A DNA stretch of 64,000 bases from Devosia ginsengisoli (GCF_007859655.1 NZ_CP042304.1:1488001-1552000), one strand, 5' to 3'; positions 35,064 through 44,424 are shown, counted from the stretch's first letter. The notes: a model not told the origin generated them from the sequence alone. Program-made: numbers and translations.

Positions 35064-35933
35064 ATGCCCAAGGTTCTGGTGACGGGTGGCAGCGGCAAGC
35101 TGGGGCGCGCGGTGCTGCGGGACCTGGTGGCGCATGGCTACGACGTGCTCAACATCGACCAGCAGGCCCTGCCCGAACCCATTTGCCCCAGCGTGCGGAT
35201 CGACCTGACCAATTTCGGCGAAGTCGCCGCCGCCATCCTGGGTGGCGTGGACGAGCGCAAGGGACCCTTCGATGCCGTGGTGCATCTGGCCGCCATTCCG
35301 GCGCCGGGCCTCGCCGCCAATGCCCGCACCTTCGCCAATAATGTCCCGACCACCTACAACGTCTTCGAGGCCAGCCGCCTTGCCGGCATCAAGAACATCG
35401 TCTTCGCCTCCAGCGAAACCGTGTTGGGCCTGCCCTTCGACACGCCCCCGCCCTATGCCCCGGTCGACGAGGAATACTATCCGCGCCCTGAATCGGCCTA
35501 TTCGCTCGGCAAATTGCTGGACGAGACCATAGCCGCCCAGTTCTGCCGCTGGGACCCGGAGTTGCGCATTGTCGGCCTGCGCTTTTCCAATGTCATGAAC
35601 CCGGAAGACTACGCCGCCTTCCCAAAATTCGACGCCGATCCGCGCAGCCGCAAATGGAACCTCTGGGCCTATATCGACGCCCGCGACGGCGCCCAGGCCG
35701 TCCGTCGCTCGATCCAGGCGGATTTCACGGGCTTCGAGGCCTTCATCATCGCCAATGCCGACACGGTCATGAGCCGCTCCAACATGTCGCTGCTGGCCGA
35801 GGTCTTCCCCGATGTGCCCACCAAGGGCAACCTCACGGCCAATGGCACGCTGCTCAGCATCGAAAAGGCCAAAAACATGCTGGGCTTTTCGCCGCAATAT
35901 TCCTGGCGCAACGAGGTCGCCGCCAAAGGCTGA
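35064..35933 (+). CDS. NAD(P)-dependent epimerase/dehydratase-family oxidoreductase
   Basis: A 289-residue extended SDR. It has the glycine motif VTGGSGKLGRAVLRDL, the HLAAIPAPG loop, VFASSETVLGLP (active-site Ser), and the catalytic pair in YSLGKLLDE (Tyr, Lys). It shows no sequence close to known sugar epimerases, so the substrate is open; a uronate dehydrogenase-like role is one possibility because the overall pattern (D-aldose family) is similar. GAGGAGG lies 5 bases before the ATG. The ANTAR regulator follows on the same strand, 78 bases away. Confidence 0.85.
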   Translation: MPKVLVTGGSGKLGRAVLRDLVAHGYDVLNIDQQALPEPICPSVRIDLTNFGEVAAAILGGVDERKGPFDAVVHLAAIPAPGLAANARTFANNVPTTYNVFEASRLAGIKNIVFASSETVLGLPFDTPPPYAPVDEEYYPRPESAYSLGKLLDETIAAQFCRWDPELRIVGLRFSNVMNPEDYAAFPKFDADPRSRKWNLWAYIDARDGAQAVRRSIQADFTGFEAFIIANADTVMSRSNMSLLAEVFPDVPTKGNLTANGTLLSIEKAKNMLGFSPQYSWRNEVAAKG

Positions 35934-36010
35934 CTATCGCCAAATTTGCATACGGAATGTGCAGAAACGTATCTTGTGCCTTTTATGGGCAGCGGCATAC
36001 CTTTTTGCCG

Positions 36011-36601
36011 ATGCCCAGTCCCGACCTCTCCATTCTGATCATCGGCGAGAACCCCATCCGAGCTGCCATCATCGAGGATGGGCTGCGGGAGGCCGGCCAC
36101 TCGCGCGTCTCGATGCTTCATGAGGTCAACGCGGCAGCCCGGACCATCCAGGCCGCCCTGCCCGACGCCATCATAATCGACCTCGAAAGCCCCAGCGGCG
36201 GCACACTCGATCATTTCTTCTCGCTGTCCCGCACGATCCAACGGCCCATTGCCATATTCGTGGATCGCTCGGATGGCGCCATGATCGACAAGGCTGTCGC
36301 CGCTGGCGTCGCCGCCTATGTGGTCGATGGAATGAGGAAGGAGCGCGCCAAACCCATCCTCGACATGGCCATTGCGCGTTTCAACGCCTTCGCCAGCCTC
36401 ACCCGCGAATTGGAGCAGGCGCGCGGCGAACTTGAAGATCGCAAGCTCATCGAACAGGCCAAGGGCATCCTCATGCGGACGCGCAATCTCAGCGAGGCTG
36501 ACGCTTATGGCCTGCTCCGCTCCACCGCCATGAACCAGAACCAGAGAATGGTCGACATCGCCCGCGGCCTGGTGACGAGTGCCGCCCTGCTCGGTTCATA
36601 G
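36011..36601 (+). CDS. ANTAR-domain response regulator
   Basis: A 196-residue regulator with a receiver-like N-terminal domain (ILIIGENPIRAAIIEDGLRE, phospho-acceptor Asp in AIIIDLESPSGG) and a C-terminal ANTAR helix bundle (RKLIEQAKGILMRTRNLSEADAYGLLRSTAM in parts). ANTAR proteins bind paired hairpins in nascent RNA and prevent termination. The NasT type controls nitrate and nitrite assimilation genes, but none lie here. Normal size. The start is the first ATG of the conserved part. Confidence 0.9.
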   Translation: MPSPDLSILIIGENPIRAAIIEDGLREAGHSRVSMLHEVNAAARTIQAALPDAIIIDLESPSGGTLDHFFSLSRTIQRPIAIFVDRSDGAMIDKAVAAGVAAYVVDGMRKERAKPILDMAIARFNAFASLTRELEQARGELEDRKLIEQAKGILMRTRNLSEADAYGLLRSTAMNQNQRMVDIARGLVTSAALLGS

Positions 36602-36731
36602 GAAATCGCGGCGCGCTGCACGCACCTGATGGAACCACTTGCCGGCGTTCGGCCTTGCGTTGAATGGTCCGCCTGTGTCAACTGCGCGACACAACGAGGC
36701 CGGTCAGGATTCACAAGGTTAGCGCCCAAGT

Positions 36732-38066
36732 ATGCAAGCAGCGACCCGTTCACGCCTGACCCTCGCCTGCATTCTGGTGACCATCCTGCTGGATATGATC
36801 GGCGTCGGCATCATCGTGCCGGTGCTGCCCGAACTGCTCGAAGATCTTACCGGCGGCAGCGTCGCCGATGCCGCTGTCATCGGCGGTTATCTTATCTTCG
36901 CCTACGCCTTCATGCAGTTCGTTTTCTCCCCTGTCCTGGGCAATCTCTCCGATCGTTTCGGTCGCCGCCCGGTGCTGCTGGCATCCCTGCTTGGCCTCAC
37001 CTTCGACTACCTGATGATGTCGATCGCTCCGGTGGTCTGGTACCTGTTCATCGGCCGCATCATTGCCGGCATAGCGGGCGCTGCCCTGGCCACGGCCACC
37101 GCCTATATGGCCGATATTACCCCGCCCCATAAGCGCACGCACCGCTTCGGCCTCATCGGCGCGGCCTTCGGCCTCGGCTTCATTATCGGCCCGGTCATCG
37201 GCGGCGAGCTTGGCGAATTCGGCCCGCGCGTCCCCTTCTACGCGGCGGCCGGTCTGGCCTTCGCCAATTTCCTGTTTGGTCTGCTGGTCCTGCCGGAAAG
37301 CCTGCCCAAGGCCTCGCGCCGCAAATTCGACATCCGCCGCGCCAATCCGCTCGGCGCCGTGGTCGCCTTGAAGGCATATCCCTCGGTATTGTGGTTGCTG
37401 GCCGTGCTGTTTTTCTTCCAGCTTTCGGCGCAGGCGCTGCCCACCGTGTTCAGCTATTTCACGGTGGAAGTGTTCAACTTCAGTTCCTCGGCCATCGGCC
37501 GCACGCTGGGCGCCTTTGGGCTGGGCTTCGCCATCAGCCAGGCCGTGATCGCCGGGCCTCTGTCGCGCGGAATTGGCGAACCGGCCGTCGCCATGATCGG
37601 CCTGCTGGCGGCGGTGGCAGCCTTCGCCGCGCTCGGCTTTTCCAGCGATCTCTACATGCTCTATCTGGCGATCATGGTCGGCGCGGTCAGCGGTCTGGCG
37701 CCCCCCGCGATCAATGGTGTCCTGTCGCGGCAGGTGCCCGACAACAGCCAGGGCGAATTGCAGGGCGCGGTGAATGCCGCCAGTTCCCTGGCCACGATTA
37801 TCGGCCCGTTGGCGGCGACGCAGATTTTCTCCTACTACACCACCACGCCCGGCTCGGCGGACTATTTCCCCGGCGCCCCATTCCTGGCAGCCAGTGTGAG
37901 CGTGTTCGCCGCTTTGGTGATCTTTGCCGTTGCGGCCTGGCGCTTCGAGCTTGGCCGCCGGCCCAGTGTCGCCGACCACCCGCACGTCCCCGAAACGCCG
38001 CCGCCAGGCCAGGTGCGTATCGCACCCATCGAAGAAGATGCCGATGGAAATCCGTCCCGCAACTGA
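36732..38066 (+). CDS. MFS drug efflux transporter, TetA-like
   Basis: A 444-residue protein with 12 membrane spans and the drug-proton antiporter motif GNLSDRFGRRPVLLASLLG in the loop between spans 2 and 3. Motif C-like GAAFGLGFIIGPVIGGELG lies in span 5. The overall length and order fit the TCR/Tet family of chromosomal MFS pumps. Tetracycline itself need not be the substrate. The C-terminal 40 residues are hydrophilic and Pro-rich. The GNAT gene overlaps its last 23 bases. Confidence 0.9.
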   Translation: MQAATRSRLTLACILVTILLDMIGVGIIVPVLPELLEDLTGGSVADAAVIGGYLIFAYAFMQFVFSPVLGNLSDRFGRRPVLLASLLGLTFDYLMMSIAPVVWYLFIGRIIAGIAGAALATATAYMADITPPHKRTHRFGLIGAAFGLGFIIGPVIGGELGEFGPRVPFYAAAGLAFANFLFGLLVLPESLPKASRRKFDIRRANPLGAVVALKAYPSVLWLLAVLFFFQLSAQALPTVFSYFTVEVFNFSSSAIGRTLGAFGLGFAISQAVIAGPLSRGIGEPAVAMIGLLAAVAAFAALGFSSDLYMLYLAIMVGAVSGLAPPAINGVLSRQVPDNSQGELQGAVNAASSLATIIGPLAATQIFSYYTTTPGSADYFPGAPFLAASVSVFAALVIFAVAAWRFELGRRPSVADHPHVPETPPPGQVRIAPIEEDADGNPSRN

Positions 38067-38529
38067 TGCCGACCACGAAGCGATCCTGGACATTGTCGCG
38101 CCCACGCTGGCGGCCGGCGAAACCTATGCTATCGCCCGCGATCTCGACCGGGTCGGTGCCGGCGCCTACTGGTTCGGGCCGACGCACGAGGTCTTTGTCG
38201 CCCAGGAGGACGGCACCGTGCTCGGCACCTATTACCTCATGGCCAACCAGCAGGGCGGCGGCGCCCATGTCGCCAATTGCGGCTACATGACTGCCCCTGC
38301 GGCCCAGGGCAAGGGCGTGGCCCGCGCCATGTGCGAGCATTCGCTGCTCCGCGCGAAAGAGCGCGGCTTCCGCGCCATGCAGTTCAACCACGTCGTCTCG
38401 ACCAACGCCCGCGCCGTCGCCTTGTGGCAGAAGCTAGGCTTCGACATCGTCGGCACCCTGCCCCAGGCTTTCAACCACCCGGGGCACGGTTATGTCGACA
38501 GCTACGTGATGTTCCGCTCGCTCATCTAG
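38044..38529 (+). CDS. GNAT-family N-acetyltransferase
   Basis: A 161-residue acetyltransferase. It has the opening MEIRPATDADHEAIL, strands around VFVAQEDGTVLGTYYL, and the acetyl-CoA-binding motif A as CGYMTAPAAQGKGVARAMCE (the Q-G-K-G-V-A loop). A late AVALWQKLGFDIVGTLP is the usual motif B. The target is unknown. An ATG two codons earlier (38038) is possible. It overlaps the end of the MFS gene, so the two are probably expressed together. Confidence 0.85.
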   Translation: MEIRPATDADHEAILDIVAPTLAAGETYAIARDLDRVGAGAYWFGPTHEVFVAQEDGTVLGTYYLMANQQGGGAHVANCGYMTAPAAQGKGVARAMCEHSLLRAKERGFRAMQFNHVVSTNARAVALWQKLGFDIVGTLPQAFNHPGHGYVDSYVMFRSLI

Positions 38530-38631
38530 CGGCACGTACGCCATCGATCACATTGCTTCCCAACTGCAATCCTGCTGCCGCCATTTAACTGTTCCTTATG
38601 GGAAAATCGGCCTCATGGCTGAACGGGAGTT

Positions 38632-39846
38632 GTGAGTCCAACAGTGTCCGGACAGTTTTTCTTTTCTCTGCTGAATCCGGTGGTCACGGCAATGCTGGCG
38701 ACCACCTTTCTGCTGCTGTGGCGCCAGCGCCCGGACCAGACCTATCTTGCCGTACTGAGCCTGTCCTTCTTCGCCTGCGGCCTAGCCTTCGTGGCCAATG
38801 ACTTCATGCAGCCCTTCGATTCTCCGCTGTCGCGCATCGTGGCCAATGTGTTTTTCCTGGCCGCGACGGTGGGCGCCTGCATCGGCGCACTACTGCGCGC
38901 CAAAGTCGCCGTTCCCGTCAGGTTTTTTGCCCTTGTCTGTGGCCTCTGCGCAGCCGGCTTTTGCTGGTTCCTCTTCGTGTCGCCATCGACCGAAGCGCGC
39001 ATCTACGTCGTCAACGCCGCCTATGTCGTCATCGGCTCGGCTTCCGCCCTCGCCCTGATCCGCGCCCGCCCGTCCAGCGGCCTGGACTGGACCTTTGTGG
39101 TACTGATGGTGTGCCTTATAAGCTTGGGGATTATCCGCCCGTTCGCGGCCTTCATGGACAGTCTCGACACCTATGGCGGCGGCGCCCTGCGCTACTCCAC
39201 CTATTGGGCCACCGTCCAGGCCGCGACGCCCGCCCTTGCCATAGCCGTGGGCATCGCCTTCCTCGTCGCCCTTGCCGAAAGGGTAAACGACGAGTTGCGC
39301 CTCGAGGCCGACCGCGACTTCCTCACCGGCCTGCTCAACCGGCGCGGCTTTCACAAAGGCGTCCACCTGGCCCTGGCCGGCAACCGTTTTGGGGCTCTTC
39401 GGCCTGCGGTCATCATGGTCGATATCGACAATTTCAAGCGCATCAACGACGAGTTCGGCCATGCCGTGGGCGACGATGTCATCGCTGCGATTGCCCATGT
39501 CCTGACCAAACACGGCGAAGCCGATTTGACCGCGCGCACCGGCGGGGAAGAATTCACCCTGTTCTACCGCACCGGCACGGACGAAGACCTGCGGGAGCGG
39601 GCCGACGACATAAGGCTGGCGGTATCTCAGGCCCGCATTCCCGAAGAATGCCCGGTCACGGTGAGCCTGGGCCTGTATTCGGGCGCTCGCCACGACACGA
39701 TTGCCGAGATGATGGCGGCCGCCGATCAGGCCCTTTATGACGCCAAGCGTTCCGGGAAGGATCGCGCCGTCCTGGGCACCAGTACTTCGCCCCCGGCGGA
39801 TGCCAATCTGGACCAGCGCCAGTTCCGCCAGCCCAAGACAGGCTGA
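38632..39846 (+). CDS. Membrane-bound diguanylate cyclase (GGDEF)
   Basis: A 404-residue protein. The N-terminal half has about six hydrophobic spans (residues 15-35, 39-57, 70-88, 95-115, 125-140 and 190-212). The C-terminal half is a GGDEF domain: DFLTGLLNRRGF, MVDIDNFKRINDEFGHAVGD and the active-site variant TGGEEFTLF. GGEEF is catalytically competent in known enzymes, so it should make cyclic di-GMP from two GTP. An RxxD inhibitory site is not evident. The start is GTG, with GGGAG unusually close (2 bases). A terminator follows. Confidence 0.9.
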   Translation: MSPTVSGQFFFSLLNPVVTAMLATTFLLLWRQRPDQTYLAVLSLSFFACGLAFVANDFMQPFDSPLSRIVANVFFLAATVGACIGALLRAKVAVPVRFFALVCGLCAAGFCWFLFVSPSTEARIYVVNAAYVVIGSASALALIRARPSSGLDWTFVVLMVCLISLGIIRPFAAFMDSLDTYGGGALRYSTYWATVQAATPALAIAVGIAFLVALAERVNDELRLEADRDFLTGLLNRRGFHKGVHLALAGNRFGALRPAVIMVDIDNFKRINDEFGHAVGDDVIAAIAHVLTKHGEADLTARTGGEEFTLFYRTGTDEDLRERADDIRLAVSQARIPEECPVTVSLGLYSGARHDTIAEMMAAADQALYDAKRSGKDRAVLGTSTSPPADANLDQRQFRQPKTG

Positions 39847-39854
39847 CAGCCAAC

Positions 39855-39882
39855 AAAAAACCCCGCCGAAGCGGGGCTTTCT
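39855..39882. terminator. Bidirectional terminator between diguanylate cyclase and gnd genes
   Basis: CCCCGC CGAA GCGGGG with A6 on the left and CTTTCTC on the right: a 6-bp GC stem with a stable tetraloop. The A-tract and T-rich tail on opposite sides suit termination from both directions. It sits between convergent genes. Confidence 0.8.
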
Positions 39883-39888
39883 CGTCGC

Positions 39889-41307
39889 TTATTTTCCCAG
39901 CGTGCTGGGCCAGGTACCGTGCAGATCGCTGCCCCGGCCGACAATCTCGAAGCCATGGGCACCGAAGAAATCGCGCTGACCCTGGATCAGGTTGGCCGTG
40001 CCCTGCGCCTGGCGGTAGCTGTCAAAATAGCTCAGCGCCGCCGACAGGCAGATCATCGGGAATTCGCCGACGGCTGCCGCCGCGACGACCTTGCGCAGGC
40101 TGGGATGGCTGTCCTTCATGATGGCCACAAAATCGGGCACCACGAGCAGATTGGCATTGCCGCCCTTCTCATAGGCGGCCGACATCTGATCGAGGAAGCG
40201 CGAGCGGATGATGCAGCCGGCGCGCCAGATCTTGGCGATGGTCGCCAGCGGCAGGTTCCAGCCATTTTCCTCGGAGGCCTTGGCGATCACCGCAAAGCCC
40301 TGCGCATAGCTGACGATCTTGCCAGCCAGCAGCGCCTTTTCGAGATCGGCCAGCGTCACGTCCGTCTTGGCGCGGCTGGGCTTGCCGTAAATGCCCTCGG
40401 CCGCCACGCGCTCATCCTTGCGCGACGAGATCGAACGGGCCGCAACAGCGCCCTCGATGGCCGTTGCCGGCACGCCCATCTGCTGCGCGGCAATGGCGGA
40501 CCACACGCCGGTACCCTTCTGGCCAGCCTTGTCGAGGATCAGTTCGACCAGCGGCTTGCCGGTCGGCTCGTCCACGGCGGCCAACACATGGCCGGTGATT
40601 TCGATCAGGTACGAATTGAGTGGACCCTTGTTCCACGCCTTGAACACTTCTGCGCAAGCGGTTGGATTCATGCCCAGACCATCGCGCATCACGCCATAGA
40701 CTTCGGCGATCATCTGCATGTCGCCATATTCGATGCCGTTATGGATGGTCTTGACGAAATGGCCCGCGCCACCCTCGCCCAGATAGGCCACGCAGGGCTC
40801 GCCGTTGAACTTGGCGGCAATGGCGGTCAGCACCGGCTCGGCATTATGCCACTGCGCCTTGGACCCGCCGACCATGATCGAGGGACCATGGCGCGCGCCC
40901 TCCTCGCCACCAGACACGCCGACGCCGAGATAGCCGATGCCCTTGGGCTTGAGATAGTCGAAACGGCGCTGGGTATCGGTGAACAGCGAATTGCCGCATT
41001 CGATGATAGCGTCGCCCTGTTCCAGATGCGGCAGCAACTGCTCGATCATGTCATCCACCGGCTGGCCGGCCTTGACCATGATGATGATGGAGCGCGGGCG
41101 CTTCACCGCCGCGACGAAATCGGCCAGCTCATACTTGGCGATGGTCTTGCCATCGAGGCCTTCCTTCTTGGCCTCGGCCACAAATTCGTCGATACGCCCG
41201 GAAGACCGGTTATGGACCGCGATAGTGTAACCCTTTTCGGCAATGTTGAGGGCGAGGTTGGAACCCATCACCGCCAGGCCGATCAGGCCGATATCCGCAG
41301 TCGACAT
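39889..41307 (-). CDS. gnd: 6-phosphogluconate dehydrogenase, decarboxylating
   Basis: A 472-residue enzyme of the long NADP-dependent form. It oxidises 6-phosphogluconate to ribulose-5-phosphate and CO2. Signatures: GLIGLAVMGSNLALNIAEKG, the family block VGVSGGEEGARHGPSIMVGG (catalytic Ser and substrate contacts), FVKTIHNGIEYGDMQMIAE (catalytic Lys/Glu pair), and the C-terminal SALSYFDSYRQA-type SAALSYFDSYRQAQGTANL. The Met at 41307 has AAGGA upstream. It is divergent from idnO and gntK, with which it forms a gluconate-to-pentose module. Confidence 0.96.
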   Translation of the reverse strand: MSTADIGLIGLAVMGSNLALNIAEKGYTIAVHNRSSGRIDEFVAEAKKEGLDGKTIAKYELADFVAAVKRPRSIIIMVKAGQPVDDMIEQLLPHLEQGDAIIECGNSLFTDTQRRFDYLKPKGIGYLGVGVSGGEEGARHGPSIMVGGSKAQWHNAEPVLTAIAAKFNGEPCVAYLGEGGAGHFVKTIHNGIEYGDMQMIAEVYGVMRDGLGMNPTACAEVFKAWNKGPLNSYLIEITGHVLAAVDEPTGKPLVELILDKAGQKGTGVWSAIAAQQMGVPATAIEGAVAARSISSRKDERVAAEGIYGKPSRAKTDVTLADLEKALLAGKIVSYAQGFAVIAKASEENGWNLPLATIAKIWRAGCIIRSRFLDQMSAAYEKGGNANLLVVPDFVAIMKDSHPSLRKVVAAAAVGEFPMICLSAALSYFDSYRQAQGTANLIQGQRDFFGAHGFEIVGRGSDLHGTWPSTLGK

Positions 41308-41520
41308 ACAAGCAGTCCTTCCGAGATTTCTTCGACGCATGCACTTAACGCATGGCGCCGAACCTGACCACAAACCAGCTTGCGACGGAAGTCGTATTTA
41401 CGGGTTTTTGAGCAAACCTCCGCTTCATGTATGGAAGATTTTTGTCGCATGGGTTCCAAACTTGCCACTGGCCGGCCCGTCCTCTAACAACGGCAGTAGT
41501 CAGCCCATGGATAGTGCGAC

Positions 41521-42294
41521 ATGACCAGCATCGCCGACCAGTTCAGCCTCGCCGGTAAACGTGCCCTGGTAACCGGCTCCAGCCGCGGCCTCGGCTATGC
41601 CATGGCCGCCGCCCTGGCCGGTGCGGGCGCCGCCGTCGTGCTCAATGCCCGCGACACCGTCGCCCTTGGCGCTGCTGCCCAGGACCTGGCCGCCACGGGT
41701 GCCACGGTCAACGCTGTGGCCTTCGACGTCACCAGCCGCGACAGTATCGATGAGGCCGTGACTCATATCGAGAACGAGATCGGTCCGATCGACATCCTCA
41801 TCAACAATGCCGGCATGCAGTTCCGCTCCAGCCTCGAAGCCTTTCCGCCCGAACGGTTCGACCAGGTCATAGCCACCAACCTGACCTCGGTCTTCAATGT
41901 CAGCCAGCCGGTGGCCCGCCACATGATCGCCCGCGGCCGCGGCAAGATCATCAATATCTGTTCGCTGCTATCTGAGCTGTCGCGCCCGTCCGTCGCACCC
42001 TATGCGGCCACCAAGGCGGCCGTCGCCAATATCACGCGCGGTATGGCGGTCGACTGGGCCCGCCACGGCCTCAACGTCAACGGCATCGCGCCGGGCTATT
42101 TCGCCACCGAACTCAACGAAGCGCTGCTCAAGGACGACAAATTCAACGCCTGGATCGAGACCCGCACGCCGATGGGCCGCTGGGGCCAGCCGGAAGAACT
42201 GGGCGGCGCGGTGGTGTTCCTCGCCTCTGAAGCCGCGCGCTTCGTCAATGGCCACATTCTCTATGTCGATGGCGCCTTCACCGCGACCGTCTAG
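41521..42294 (+). CDS. idnO: SDR oxidoreductase, gluconate 5-dehydrogenase-like
   Basis: A 257-residue classical SDR with TGSSRGLGYAMAAALAGAGA, NNAG in ILINNAGMQFR, a serine in NICSLLSEL and the catalytic YAATKAAVAN. It closely resembles IdnO enzymes, which reduce 5-ketogluconate to gluconate. Neighbouring gntK and gnd support this. Other polyol dehydrogenases of this subgroup look similar, so the substrate is probable rather than certain. 11 bases separate it from gntK. Confidence 0.85.
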   Translation: MTSIADQFSLAGKRALVTGSSRGLGYAMAAALAGAGAAVVLNARDTVALGAAAQDLAATGATVNAVAFDVTSRDSIDEAVTHIENEIGPIDILINNAGMQFRSSLEAFPPERFDQVIATNLTSVFNVSQPVARHMIARGRGKIINICSLLSELSRPSVAPYAATKAAVANITRGMAVDWARHGLNVNGIAPGYFATELNEALLKDDKFNAWIETRTPMGRWGQPEELGGAVVFLASEAARFVNGHILYVDGAFTATV

Positions 42295-42305
42295 GACAGG
42301 ACGCC

Positions 42306-42848
42306 ATGCCGCTTACCCCATCTCGCATCATCATCGCCATGGGCGTCAGCTCGTCGGGTAAATCGACCGTCGGCCAATCCATCGCGCGGCGCCTGCATGT
42401 GCCCTTCCTCGATGGCGACGGCTATCACCCCGAGGCCAATGTCGAAAAGATGCGCGCCGGCATTCCCCTCAATGACGAGGACCGCTGGCCCTGGCTGGAA
42501 CGGCTGGCCACAGCTTTGCACGAAGCCGCCGACCGCAAGGGCGCTTCGGTCGGCGCCTGCTCGGCGCTCAAACGCGCCTATCGCGACTTCCTGGTCGAAA
42601 AGGCCGGCGAGCCCATCACCTTCGTTTATCTCGACGGCTCCCGCGACGTCATAGGCGAACGCATGGCGCGGCGTCACCACGAATACATGCCGGCCAGCTT
42701 GCTCGACAGCCAGTTCGCAACGCTGGAAATCCCCGATCCGGAAACGGAAAATGTCCTGGCCGTTCCGGTTACCGATAGTGTCGAAAAGATCACCCAGACC
42801 GTGACCAAGGCGCTCGACCACCTCAAGACCTTCAAGCGCTGGCAATAG
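42306..42848 (+). CDS. gntK: Gluconokinase
   Basis: A 180-residue P-loop kinase of the thermoresistant GntK/IdnK family. Walker A is MGVSSSGKST (residues 12-21), followed by FLDGDGYHPEANVEKM, GIPLNDEDRWPWL and CSALKRAYRD, all family signatures. It phosphorylates gluconate to 6-phosphogluconate, the substrate of gnd. It is co-directional with idnO. The end overlaps the convergent ASCH-type gene by 17 bases. Confidence 0.94.
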   Translation: MPLTPSRIIIAMGVSSSGKSTVGQSIARRLHVPFLDGDGYHPEANVEKMRAGIPLNDEDRWPWLERLATALHEAADRKGASVGACSALKRAYRDFLVEKAGEPITFVYLDGSRDVIGERMARRHHEYMPASLLDSQFATLEIPDPETENVLAVPVTDSVEKITQTVTKALDHLKTFKRWQ

Positions 42849-43404
42849 ACCGCCGGCGTGCCAGCAGCGCAGCACCGCGCGGGGCCAGCCGGTAGCCGAT
42901 TTCGAGGCTCTCCGTGAGCCCCAACGCCTTGAGCTGGCGCACTTTGGCTTTCAACTTGAGCTTGTCGAGACCCACCTCGTCCGCCAACGATTGCGCCAGC
43001 CGACCCGGATAAGCCTCGATCAGCAACAGCATCTGCTCGGTCCAGGCTCCCCGCGCATCGAGCCGCGCCAATGCCGGCTCCACCGCATCCAGATCGTCCA
43101 TCGACTCGCGCAGCGCGATACGTGGGTCGGCCTCGCCCGGCCGCACCTGTATGCGGTGGAGCGCACCCGGCTTGCCCTTGTCGAGCCAGGTTTCCAGTGC
43201 CGCAAGATCGGCGAAGCCGGCTCGCCTGAGATCATCGGTCGAGACCGCCGCCAATGTCACGACGTCGACGGCGTCGATGGCCAGCACACCCTTTGCCGTC
43301 ACCAACGTCCCGCCGGTCTTGACCGTGGGTCGCGTCCAGCGCCGGAACAGGATATCTACCCGCCCGGCCCAGATCGCATCGAGATCGGCGGACCGGATCA
43401 GCAT
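42832..43404 (-). CDS. ASCH-like domain fused to a helical C-terminal domain
   Basis: A 190-residue protein. The first 95 residues (IWAGRVDILFRRWTRPTVKTGG, AIDAVDVVTL, DDLRRAGFADLAALETWL, HRIQVR) are paralogous to the 94-residue protein at 47956-48240 and have the strand order of an ASCH/PUA-like RNA-binding fold. The C-terminal part (LDARGAWTEQMLLLIEAYPGRLAQSLAD and VRQLKALGLTESLEIGYRLAPRG in pieces) looks like a winged helix of the kind that reads nucleic acid. Function unknown. It is convergent with gntK. Confidence 0.65.
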   Translation of the reverse strand: MLIRSADLDAIWAGRVDILFRRWTRPTVKTGGTLVTAKGVLAIDAVDVVTLAAVSTDDLRRAGFADLAALETWLDKGKPGALHRIQVRPGEADPRIALRESMDDLDAVEPALARLDARGAWTEQMLLLIEAYPGRLAQSLADEVGLDKLKLKAKVRQLKALGLTESLEIGYRLAPRGAALLARRRSIASA

Positions 43405-43407
43405 CGC

Positions 43408-44310
43408 CTACTCCGCTGCCGCCGGCGTGGCGACAAACCGCCCCTGACCATAGGCGACCAGCGCCGCCGCCCCAACCACGACCAGCGCTCCGCTGACCGA
43501 CCAGATATCCAGCGCCACGCCCAGCAGCGCCAGGTCGAACAGGAACGCCCAGATGATGCCCGAATATTCATAGGCCGCGAGCAGCGATACCGGCGCGCGG
43601 GCCACCGCCTCCATCATCAGCACATGGCCGACGCCACCCAGCACGCCTGCCCCAGCCAGCAGCATGAAGGCATAGGTGTCGAGCTCGGCCCAGCCGAACA
43701 GCGTCGTCGCCAGCCCGACCAGGCTGCAGATCACCGCGAAGCTGAGGGCAATGCTGGCCGGCGGATCAGTCCGCGTCAGGTCTTTCACCTGCACGCGCGA
43801 CAGCGCATTGGTCGCCGCCATCGCCACGCCTGCCGCGACCCCGATCAGCGTGCCCTCGCGCACTTCCGCGCCGACCAGAGACGGATAGAGCATCAGCAAT
43901 ATGCCGGCAAAGCCCAGCACCACGCCGACGAAGATCACGGCACCCGGCCGCTCGCGCAGGAACGTCATGGCGGCCACGATGGAGAGGATCGGCGCCAGAT
44001 AGCTCAGTGCCGTGGCCAGACCCACCGACAGATAGGCCAGCGAGATGAACGAGAAGAACATCACCGCGCAGCCCAGCAGGCCCCTTATCAGGTGCTTGTG
44101 CGGATATTTCGTCCGCAGCGACGCTCCCAGCTGGCCGCGAAACGCCATGTAGATCACAATGGGAATGAGCGCGACAAAGCTGCGCCAGAACACCAGTTGC
44201 CCCACCGGGGCAATCTTGGCGGCTTCGTGAATGGCAGCGGACATGGCCGCCATCACGATGAGCGCGACGGTGGCCAGCCACAGGGCGGCGGCGGGATTCG
44301 GCTTGGTCAT
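43408..44310 (-). CDS. EamA-family (DMT) membrane transporter
   Basis: A 300-residue protein with ten hydrophobic spans arranged as two repeated EamA halves (the second begins near GTLIGVAAGVAMAATNALS). The repeat hallmark SYLAPILSIVAAMTFLRERP appears at the end of the first half and SLLAAYEYSGIIWAFLFDLA at the end of the second. These transporters export metabolites or amino acids; the substrate is unknown. It lies just upstream of the ASCH-fusion gene on the same strand, 3 bases apart. Confidence 0.88.
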   Translation of the reverse strand: MTKPNPAAALWLATVALIVMAAMSAAIHEAAKIAPVGQLVFWRSFVALIPIVIYMAFRGQLGASLRTKYPHKHLIRGLLGCAVMFFSFISLAYLSVGLATALSYLAPILSIVAAMTFLRERPGAVIFVGVVLGFAGILLMLYPSLVGAEVREGTLIGVAAGVAMAATNALSRVQVKDLTRTDPPASIALSFAVICSLVGLATTLFGWAELDTYAFMLLAGAGVLGGVGHVLMMEAVARAPVSLLAAYEYSGIIWAFLFDLALLGVALDIWSVSGALVVVGAAALVAYGQGRFVATPAAAE

Positions 44311-44424
44311 GTGGCAGCATTAGCGCTGCAGCGTTTGCAGGAAAAGTGGCAACCACTTTTCCGGTTCGAAAACGCGGCGAAACAGATCGGCGCCGGCCTG
44401 TCACGCCGGCGCCCTAACCCGTCG

